A program made the position numbers and the translations under genes. Below the pieces are notes generated by a model. It saw only the letters and a program-made list of their open reading frames with translations. It was not told where the DNA came from and ran no database searches. Shown piece by piece: positions 1 through 5,372 of a stretch of 12,126 nt of DNA. Origin of the DNA: JAHEJV01 sp964653555 (GTDB lineage: Bacteria; Myxococcota_A; UBA9160; SMWR01); NCBI GenBank assembly GCA_964653555.1, contig CAZZFT010000154.1, positions 1 to 12,126 on the forward strand, given 5' to 3'. The number at the start of each line of letters is the position of its first letter. Positions within the stretch are counted from its first letter, which is position 1.

Positions 1-76
1 GGAGTTGATTCGCGTCGCCCACCCCGACCACCGCGACCACCTGCGCGACGAGGCGAAGCGGCTGTTCCACCCGTGA
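1..76 (+). CDS. C-terminal end of an acetyl-CoA hydrolase/CoA-transferase family protein (5' partial)
   Basis: Only the last 24 codons are inside the window, read in the frame that starts at base 2 and ends with TGA at 74-76. The peptide contains LIRVAHPDHRDHLRDEAKRL, which matches the C-terminal signature of the acetyl-CoA hydrolase / 4-hydroxybutyrate CoA-transferase family (roughly L-I-x-I-A-H-P-x-x-R-x-x-L-x-x-E-A). Members move CoA between acyl groups and acetate or succinate, or hydrolyse acyl-CoA, in the cytoplasm. The gene converges on the crotonase that ends at 104, with 27 bases between the two stop codons. The catalytic glutamate and the CoA-binding loops lie outside the window, so the exact substrate cannot be judged. 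The family call rests on this short tail only. Confidence 0.65.
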   Translation, partial: ELIRVAHPDHRDHLRDEAKRLFHP

Positions 77-90
77 GCTCGGATGGATCC

Positions 91-115
91 GGGTCCGATC
101 GCGCTACCCGGACCC
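91..115 (+). terminator. Candidate stem-loop terminator between convergent genes
   Basis: GGGTCCG (91-97) and CGGACCC (109-115) form a perfect 7-bp inverted repeat around an 11-base loop, followed on the plus strand by CCTTCTTC, a weak pyrimidine tract. It begins 14 bases after the stop of the CoA-transferase gene. The loop contains the stop codon of the opposite crotonase (104-106). A classic U-run is absent, so efficiency is uncertain. Confidence 0.35.
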
Positions 116-883
116 CTTCTTCACCCGATCGAGGATCTCCCCCCGCGACAGCGCCTGGAGATGCGGCCCGGCCTGGAGGTCGTTGCCCGTGCGCACCACG
201 GCGCGGCCGCCGCGCGCCTCGAGGGCGGTGTAGACGAAGCGCTTGTTCACCGCGACGACGGCGGGCGGTACCTCGGCGATCCGCTGCGCGATCGCCACCA
301 CCCGCTGCTCCAGCTCCGCCTCGGGGAATGCCTGGTTCACCAGCCCCACCGCCGCCGCCTCCGCGCCGCTGTACTCGCGCCCCGCCACGTGCAGCTCCAT
401 CGCGTGGCGGTGGGAGAGCAGCGCCGGGAACCAGGGGAAGTCGGGGAGCCCTGCGATGCGCAGCACCGGGTGGGCCAGGCGCGCGTTCTCCGCGGCGTAG
501 GCGAGGTCGCAGGCGCCGGCCAGCTCGAGGCCCCCCGCCAGCGCGTAGCCGTGGATCATCGCGATCACGGGCTTGGCGAGGTCCCAGAGCGACATCCAGC
601 CCTCGCTCACGTGGCGCGCCCACTGCATGCCCACGTCGGGCGTGAAGTACGGCTGATCGGCGCCGAGATCGCTCTTGATGTCGTAGCCCGAGGAGAAGCA
701 GGGTCCGGCGCCGCGCACGATCGAGACGCGCACCGCGTCGTCCCGGTCGTGGTGGCGCAGCGCGTCGAGCAGCTCGCCGCGCAGCCCGTTGTCGATCGCG
801 TTGCGCTTGGCGGGGCGGCTCAGCGTCACGAAGCGCACGCCCGGCGCCGCCTCGGAGACTGCGATCTTCTCGTAGCCGCTCAC
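104..883 (-). CDS. Divergent enoyl-CoA hydratase/isomerase (crotonase) family protein
   Basis: A 259-residue protein of normal crotonase length. The fold signatures are in order: LSRPAKRNAI (about 21-30), the oxyanion-hole strand FSSGYDIK (63-70), and HGYALAGGLELAGACD (111-126), where GG and Glu120 match the first catalytic glutamate of hydratases (Glu144 of rat mitochondrial enoyl-CoA hydratase). Twenty residues on, where the second glutamate (Glu164) is expected, the sequence reads AHPVLR with Val140. A normal two-glutamate hydration mechanism is therefore unlikely. It may be an isomerase, hydrolase, decarboxylase or other crotonase. The start is GTG at 883: GGGAG (892-896) lies 8 bases upstream, and GTGA overlaps the stop of the oxidoreductase gene by 4 bases, implying translational coupling. 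The open frame runs on upstream to 1849, but that part is antisense-like shadow within the oxidoreductase gene. Acts on acyl-CoA in the cytoplasm; substrate unknown. Confidence 0.88.
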   Translation of the reverse strand: MSGYEKIAVSEAAPGVRFVTLSRPAKRNAIDNGLRGELLDALRHHDRDDAVRVSIVRGAGPCFSSGYDIKSDLGADQPYFTPDVGMQWARHVSEGWMSLWDLAKPVIAMIHGYALAGGLELAGACDLAYAAENARLAHPVLRIAGLPDFPWFPALLSHRHAMELHVAGREYSGAEAAAVGLVNQAFPEAELEQRVVAIAQRIAEVPPAVVAVNKRFVYTALEARGGRAVVRTGNDLQAGPHLQALSRGEILDRVKKGSG

Positions 884-1944
884 CGCGCCTGCTCCCGCAT
901 CGAGTCGCGCGCGCCGACCAGCTCCGCCATCAGCGCGTAGGCCTCGTCCTGGTCCGTGCGCACCGTGAGGCCGGTGTAGGGCATGCGCTCCCAGTCCGAA
1001 CGCCAGCGCTCGCGGATCCGCGCCACCGGCCCGAACAGGCCCCCCTCGTCGATGTACTCGTCGGGCACGGCGGCGATCGCCTCGGCGCGCTTGCCGGCCT
1101 GGAAGAGCTCGTGGATCCGCTGGGCCGCTTCGCCCCAGCCCTCCCGCTCCATCCGCTTCTTGTGGAAGTTCTTCTTCGGATGTCCCATGCCGCCGACGTA
1201 CAGGGCGACGAAGGGCTTGGCCGCGTCGAGGGCGGAGCGGAGGTCGTCGGTGATGGTCACCGACACACCGCCCTGGATCTCGAAGTCGGCCATGCCCTTG
1301 CCGGCGCCCGCGCGGCGGAAGCCCTCCTCGAGCCAGCCGGTGAACGTCTTCGCGTTGCCCGGGCGCAGGCCGAAGGGCAGCCACCCGTCGGCCACCTCGG
1401 CCGTCAGGATCACCGACTCCTTCGCGCCGGTGCCGAGGAAGACGCGCGGGCGCGGCTCGAAGTGCAGGATCGACTTCAGGGGCTTTCCCATCCCCGACGA
1501 GCCGGGGCCGCGGTAGGGGAGCGAGATCTCCTTGCCCTCGTGGGTCACCGGGCCCTCGCGGGCGAATACCTTGTTCACGATCGCCACGTAGTCGCGCAGG
1601 CGCTCCACCGGGCGACCCCAGGGCTCTCCGTACCAGCCCTCGACGATCTGGGGACCCGAGACGCCGAAGCCGCCGATCACGCGGCCGCCGCCGGCGAGCG
1701 CGTCGAGGGTGCCGAGCTGCATCGCCGCCATCGCGGGGCTGCGCGCCGCCACCTGCATGATCCCGGTGCCGAGGCGGATCCGCTCGGTGTGGGCCGCGAT
1801 GAAGGCGAGCGGCGTGATGGCGTCGGAGCCGTAGGCCTCGGCGGTCCACACCGAGTCGTAGCCGAGCGCCTCGCAGCGCCGGATCCGCTCGATCGGGACC
1901 CGTACGTCGCGCGCCGCGTACTCGATCGCGAGGCCGAGCTTCAT
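880..1944 (-). CDS. LLM class F420-dependent oxidoreductase, Rv3520c-type
   Basis: A 354-residue luciferase-like (TIM-barrel) protein. The N-terminal half carries the family pattern YDSVWTAEAYGSDAITPLAF (about 29-48), ERIRLGTGIMQ, ARSPAMAAM, and GGFGVSGPQIVEGWYG. This resembles the mycobacterial Rv3520c-like group, which uses the deazaflavin F420 as hydride carrier. Near the C-terminus are NFHKK and AGKRAEAIAAVP, which recur in the partial gene at 11858. The start is ATG 1944, with a near-ideal GGAGG (1950-1954) and a 5-base spacer. It lies 49 bases after asnB and overlaps the crotonase by 4 bases, so the two enzymes are probably made together and may act on the same acyl-CoA-linked substrate. 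The substrate cannot be read from sequence. F420 rather than FMN use is inferred from the family. Confidence 0.9.
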   Translation of the reverse strand: MKLGLAIEYAARDVRVPIERIRRCEALGYDSVWTAEAYGSDAITPLAFIAAHTERIRLGTGIMQVAARSPAMAAMQLGTLDALAGGGRVIGGFGVSGPQIVEGWYGEPWGRPVERLRDYVAIVNKVFAREGPVTHEGKEISLPYRGPGSSGMGKPLKSILHFEPRPRVFLGTGAKESVILTAEVADGWLPFGLRPGNAKTFTGWLEEGFRRAGAGKGMADFEIQGGVSVTITDDLRSALDAAKPFVALYVGGMGHPKKNFHKKRMEREGWGEAAQRIHELFQAGKRAEAIAAVPDEYIDEGGLFGPVARIRERWRSDWERMPYTGLTVRTDQDEAYALMAELVGARDSMREQAR

Positions 1945-1949
1945 CGCGT

Positions 1950-1954
1950 CCTCC
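1950..1954 (-). promoter_or_regulatory. Strong ribosome binding site of the Rv3520c-type oxidoreductase
   Basis: On the minus strand GGAGG is followed by ACGCG and then ATG at 1944. It is the clearest Shine-Dalgarno sequence in the window and fixes the start. It also suggests that this gene has its own strong initiation inside the metX-asnB block. Confidence 0.8.
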
Positions 1955-1979
1955 GGGTGGGCATCGCCCGCGGATCGTA

Positions 1980-2003
1980 CGCGACGCGGCTCGCTACGTC
2001 GCG
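1980..2003. repeat. 7-bp inverted repeat around the asnB stop codon
   Basis: CGCGACG (1980-1986) and CGTCGCG (1997-2003) are perfect reverse complements with a 10-base loop that includes the asnB stop (1994-1996). There is no T-run after it on the minus strand, so it may be a weak attenuator, a 3'-end stabilising hairpin or chance in GC-rich DNA. Confidence 0.3.
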
Positions 2004-3883
2004 ACGTCCTGGAACGGGAAGCTGAACAGGAACGTCCACAGCGCCCGGCGGTGGTCGCGGCGGCCGGAGAGGTGCTCGCGCCACAGCGTCTCGATCGGCG
2101 CCGGGTCGAACCAGCCGCCCTGGCGGCTGCGCGCGAGGCAGGCCTCCATCCGTTCGCGCAGCACCGTGCGCAGCCAGGTGGCCTGGGGCACGCCCAGCCC
2201 CTTCTTCGGCCTGGCCCGCAGCTCCGGCGGCAGCGAGTGCGCCGCGACCCGGCGCAGCAACACCTTGCCGCGCCCGCCGGCGAAGATCAGACGGGGCGGC
2301 AGGTCGGCGAGCCAGCTCGTGAGCTGGGGATCGAGCAGCGGCGCGCGCACCTCGAGCGCGTGGGCCATGCTCGCACGGTCCACCTTCGGCAGCACGGAGA
2401 CGGCCAGATAGGTGCGGATCCAGGTGTGGATCTGGGCGTAGAGCTCGCCCGCGTCGAGGGCCTCGGCGAAGGCGCGCCGGGAGGGCTCGAGCACGGCGCG
2501 GGCGTCGACCTCGCGCGCCAGGTCGGGATCCATCACCGCGAGCGCAGCGCGCAGCGGAAAGCCGGCCATCCAGCCCGCGATCCGCTCCTCGGGCGGGTGC
2601 TCGAAGCCCTGGGCGAAGTGGTGGGCGCGGAACGCCAGCGACAGGTTGCGCGGGTCGGCCGGCAGGACGCGCTCGAGGAGCCGCGCCGCGTCCCGCCACA
2701 GCGAGCGCGGGGCCAGGTGCTCGAGCACGCGCGCCGTGCGCCAGGCGCGGAACGGGTCGTAGCCGGCCTGGAGCTCGTCGCCGCCGTCGCCGCCGAGCGC
2801 CACCACCACGGTCTCCCGGGCGAACCGGCACACGAGCGAGGTGGGCACGATGCTGGGATCGCCCAGCGGCTCCGAGAGCGTGCGCCACACCGCGTCGAGC
2901 TCGCGCTCGAGGTCGGCTCCGGTCGCCACGATCTCGTGGTGCTCGGCGTCGATCGCCCGGGCCATCGCGCGCGCGCTGGCCCGCTCGTCGTAGGAGGCGT
3001 CCTCGAAGCCGACGGTGAAGGTGCGGATGCGGTCGCCGGGCCGGACGCGCCGCCAGGCCGCGGCGAGCAGTGAGCTGTCGATCCCGCCCGAGAGGAACAG
3101 GCCCACCGGCACGTCGCTGCGCAGGCGCAGCGAAAGTGCCCGGTCGAGCTCCGCCTCGAAGCGCTCGCAGGCCGCGTCGGCGTCGACGGGCGCGGGACGC
3201 GGCGCGAAGCGCCAGTGCTCGCCCCGCCCGTGGACGGCGCCCTCGGGATCGAGCTCGACCCAGCCTCCGGGCGGCACCTGCCAGACGTCGCGGTAGACGG
3301 TCGTCGCGTCGGGCATGCCGTCGTAGACGAGGTAGCGCGCGACGCCGAGCGGATCGGGCGGCGGCGCGCCCCCGGGCCCGCGCGTGAAGCTGCGCAGCTC
3401 CGAGGAGAACAGCAGCACGCGGCGCCCGTCCTCGCCGCGGGGCGTGCCCCAGAAGAGCGGCTTCTTGCCGAAGCGGTCGCGCGCCAGCAGCAGGCGCCGC
3501 TCGCGCGGGCGGTACCAGGCGAAGGCGAACATGCCGTCGAGCCGCGGCAGCGCGTCGAGCCCCCAGGCCTCGAGGGCCTCCAGCAGCACGGCGGTGTCGT
3601 AGCGCCGGTCGGGCGCGCGTCCCTCGACCTCGAGCCGGTCGGCGAGCTCGAGGTAGTTGTAGATCTCGCCGTTGAACACGATCACCGAGTCTCCCGAGCG
3701 GCTCGTCATCGGCTGGCGACCACCGGGGTCGAGGCCGATGATCGCGAGCCGGCGGTGGCCGAGGGCGAGCTCGGGCCGTGACCAGCGTCCCTCGTCGTCG
3801 GGGCCGCGGTGGGCGAGCCCGCCGAGCAGGCGCTCGACCCACTCGGCGCCGCGCGGACCGCCGACGCCGAGGATGCCGCACAC
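1994..3883 (-). CDS. asnB: Asparagine synthase (glutamine-hydrolysing), class B
   Basis: A 629-residue two-domain enzyme that makes asparagine from aspartate, ATP and glutamine in the cytoplasm. The N-terminal Ntn glutaminase domain starts MCGILG, so Cys2 becomes the N-terminal nucleophile after Met removal. HRGPDDEG (25-32), RLAII (45-49), NGEIYNY (71-77) and Asp96 form the glutamine pocket. The synthetase domain has the PP-loop SGGIDSS (265-271), GGDGGDE (364-370) and, nearer the C-terminus, LPKVDRASMAHALEVRAPLLD. Length and motifs are complete. The GTG start at 3883 is fixed by the need for Cys at position 2. The open frame continues upstream but only as a shadow of metX. The GTG shares its first base with the metX stop (TAGTG), so translation probably re-initiates after metX. 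A standalone amidating role in secondary metabolism is possible, but no biosynthetic cluster genes are nearby. Confidence 0.95.
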   Translation of the reverse strand: MCGILGVGGPRGAEWVERLLGGLAHRGPDDEGRWSRPELALGHRRLAIIGLDPGGRQPMTSRSGDSVIVFNGEIYNYLELADRLEVEGRAPDRRYDTAVLLEALEAWGLDALPRLDGMFAFAWYRPRERRLLLARDRFGKKPLFWGTPRGEDGRRVLLFSSELRSFTRGPGGAPPPDPLGVARYLVYDGMPDATTVYRDVWQVPPGGWVELDPEGAVHGRGEHWRFAPRPAPVDADAACERFEAELDRALSLRLRSDVPVGLFLSGGIDSSLLAAAWRRVRPGDRIRTFTVGFEDASYDERASARAMARAIDAEHHEIVATGADLERELDAVWRTLSEPLGDPSIVPTSLVCRFARETVVVALGGDGGDELQAGYDPFRAWRTARVLEHLAPRSLWRDAARLLERVLPADPRNLSLAFRAHHFAQGFEHPPEERIAGWMAGFPLRAALAVMDPDLAREVDARAVLEPSRRAFAEALDAGELYAQIHTWIRTYLAVSVLPKVDRASMAHALEVRAPLLDPQLTSWLADLPPRLIFAGGRGKVLLRRVAAHSLPPELRARPKKGLGVPQATWLRTVLRERMEACLARSRQGGWFDPAPIETLWREHLSGRRDHRRALWTFLFSFPFQDVAT

Positions 3884-5070
3884 TACTCGGTGTCTTCGAG
3901 GTGCGCCTTCACCGCGTCGCCCACCCGCTCCAGGTCGACCAGGAAGGTGTCGTGGCCGTAGGGCGCGTCGAGCTCGACGTAGGTGGTGGCGGCGCCGTTC
4001 TTCCGCAGCGCCGTGGCCAGCTCGCGCTGCTGCCACACCGGGAACAGCAGGTCCGAGCGGACACCGATCACGAGCGTCGGGCAGGTGATGCGCTCGATCG
4101 CGGGGCGTCCGTTCACCGGGTCCATCAGATCGAAGAGGTCCATCGCCTTCGAGATGTAGAGATAGGAGTTCGCGTCGTACTGGAGGCAGAACTTCTCGCC
4201 CTGGTGGACCAGGTAGCTCTCCACCTGGAAGTCCTCGCCCAGGCTCGGCGGCCGGTCGGGGAAGCTGCGGGCGCGGCCGAAGCGGTCGAGCCACTCGGGA
4301 CCGGAGCGGTAGGTGATGGTGCCGATCTCGCGCGCCACCTTCTGGCCGCGATGGGGGAAGGAGAGGCCGTAGTAGTGCCCGCCGCGCCAGTCGGGATCCG
4401 CCATCACCGCCTGGCGCTGCACGAAGCGCAGGGCGATCGACTGGGGATGGGAGCGCAGCGCGGCCGAGATGCTCACCACCCGACCGACCCGCTCCGCTGC
4501 CATCGCCGCCAGCAGCGGGGACTGCATGCCGCCCAGGGAGGAGCCGACCGAGGCGTGGAGGCGTGCGATCTCCAGGTGGTCGAGCAGCGCCAGCTGGGCG
4601 CGCACCATGTCCGCCACCGTGATGAGCGGGAAGTCGGTGGCGTAGGGGACGCCCGTGCGCGGATCCGGGGAGGCGGGGCCGGTGCTCCCGTAGCAGCCGC
4701 CCAGCAGGTTGGTGCAGATCACGTAGAAGCGGTCGGTGTCGAGCGACTGCCCCGGGCCGATGAACTCCTCCCACCAGCCGGAGGTCTCGTTGCCGGGATG
4801 GCTCTTGGCGTGGGAGGAGGCCGAGAGCCCGGTGTGAAGCAGCACCGCGTTGTCGCGCGCCGGGGAGAGCTCGCCCCAGGTCTCGTAGGCGAGGGTGAAC
4901 TCGGGCAGCTCGCCGCCCCACTCGCAGCGGAAGGGCTGCGGGTGGTGATAGGTCTGGTAGCCCGAGACGACGCGGTCGTAGTGGGGCTCCGGGCCCTGGT
5001 GTCGGGTGGGGTTCGCCAATCGTCTCCCGGGGTGGCGAGCCAGCATACCTCCGGCCCGGTGTTCGGACAT
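3883..5070 (-). CDS. metX: Homoserine O-acetyltransferase (or succinyltransferase), MetX family
   Basis: An alpha/beta-hydrolase-fold acyltransferase of 395 residues that activates homoserine for methionine synthesis. Hallmarks are LAYETWGEL (60-68), LLHTGLSASSHA (77-88), NLLGGCYGSTGP (121-132) and the nucleophile elbow GSSLGG (176-181) with Ser178. The rest of the triad is Asp340 in GVRSDLLFP and His373 in YGHDTF, so the catalytic set is complete. MetX enzymes use acetyl-CoA or succinyl-CoA; which one cannot be settled here. The start is uncertain. ATG 5070 gives the longest form but has no good Shine-Dalgarno. ATG 5046 has GGAGG only one base away. TTG 5019 has GGGAG four bases upstream and gives 378 residues, closer to the usual N-terminus. 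No metW follows, as it does in many Proteobacteria; asnB overlaps the stop by one base instead. It is the first gene of the minus-strand block. Confidence 0.93.
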   Translation of the reverse strand: MSEHRAGGMLARHPGRRLANPTRHQGPEPHYDRVVSGYQTYHHPQPFRCEWGGELPEFTLAYETWGELSPARDNAVLLHTGLSASSHAKSHPGNETSGWWEEFIGPGQSLDTDRFYVICTNLLGGCYGSTGPASPDPRTGVPYATDFPLITVADMVRAQLALLDHLEIARLHASVGSSLGGMQSPLLAAMAAERVGRVVSISAALRSHPQSIALRFVQRQAVMADPDWRGGHYYGLSFPHRGQKVAREIGTITYRSGPEWLDRFGRARSFPDRPPSLGEDFQVESYLVHQGEKFCLQYDANSYLYISKAMDLFDLMDPVNGRPAIERITCPTLVIGVRSDLLFPVWQQRELATALRKNGAATTYVELDAPYGHDTFLVDLERVGDAVKAHLEDTE

Positions 5071-5078
5071 CCCGGGCG

Positions 5079-5096
5079 CGGCGGACTCGTCCGCCG
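5079..5096 (-). repeat. Hairpin in the metX leader
   Basis: CGGCGGAC (5079-5086), TC, and GTCCGCCG (5089-5096) form an 8-bp inverted repeat with a two-base centre, ending 8 bases before ATG 5070. In the transcript it would sit directly before the longest metX start. It could limit access to that start, favouring an internal one, or act as a protein-binding dyad. There is no T-run. Confidence 0.35.
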
Positions 5097-5260
5097 GAGC
5101 CGATCCCCCCGTCAGGTTCCGCGACGCGCTCGTGCCGCGTCGCGTCGCGCCGCCGCCACGCCGCGTTTCCCCGCGCCGGCGCGATCGGCAGCTCGAGCGG
5201 GGGGAATTCCCACGCCCGGCTCGGTAGAGCCCACCGGGTACGCCCCGCGCGCCCCGATGC

Positions 5261-5357
5261 CTAAGACAGCGCGCCCACGGCCTCCAGGCTCAGCGCGTTG
5301 CGCGGCCCCGGGTCGAGCTTCACCCGGCGCAGCGGTGGCTCGCAGCTCGATCCTCAC
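5261..5357 (-). pseudogene. Probable frameshifted N-terminal remnant of a crotonase-family gene
   Basis: From a GTG at 5357 the minus strand reads VRIELR. Moving by one base into the next frame it reads EPPLRRVKLDPGPRNALSLE and then AVGALS before TAG (5261-5263). Put together this looks like a crotonase N-terminus: a VRIE-type first strand, then R-V-x-L-D-x-x-P-R-N-A-L, the same pattern as VTLSRPAKRNAI in the intact crotonase of this window. Adding one base near 5339 would join the two parts. Nothing crotonase-like continues past the stop, and there is no Shine-Dalgarno before the GTG, so it is a truncated relic at best. Chance similarity in 32 codons is possible. Confidence 0.38.
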
Positions 5358-5358
5358 C

Positions 5359-5372
5359 GCGCCCGCGGGCGC
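5359..5372. repeat. 14-base perfect palindrome at the 3' end of the DUF3604 gene
   Basis: GCGCCCGCGGGCGC reads identically on both strands and touches the last base of the DUF3604 stop codon. It has no loop and no following T-run, so it is not a standard terminator. It could be a protein-binding dyad or a 3'-end structure. Confidence 0.35.

Larger units (their letters stand above)
5071..5371. other. Gap between metX and the DUF3604 gene
   Basis: About 300 bases without an intact gene. It should hold the promoter of the metX block on its left side, but no convincing -35/-10 pair can be picked out. It contains a hairpin next to the metX start (5079-5096), a short crotonase-like remnant on the minus strand (5261-5357) and a 14-base perfect palindrome abutting the DUF3604 stop (5359-5372). 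I saw no tRNA, no SAM-riboswitch core and no terminator with a T-run. Confidence 0.6.

Noticed and set aside
884..1849. Upstream in-frame extension of the crotonase
   Set aside because: This stretch overlaps the oxidoreductase out of frame and has shadow-like composition. GTG 883, with a Shine-Dalgarno and GTGA overlap, marks the true start.
2051..3781. Long plus-strand frames opposite asnB
   Set aside because: Antisense shadows; the minus strand carries every asparagine synthetase motif.
3884..4921. Upstream in-frame extension of asnB
   Set aside because: It lies inside metX in another frame, and class B asparagine synthetases need Cys directly after the initiator Met.
5214..5245. tRNA D-arm-like text (GCTCGGTAGAGC) in the metX-DUF3604 gap
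   Set aside because: The loop is too short, and there is no T-arm consensus, anticodon arm or acceptor stem around it.
5071..5280. A possible SAM riboswitch before metX
   Set aside because: No recognisable SAM-I, SAM-II or SAM-IV core on the minus strand; only a short GC hairpin is present.
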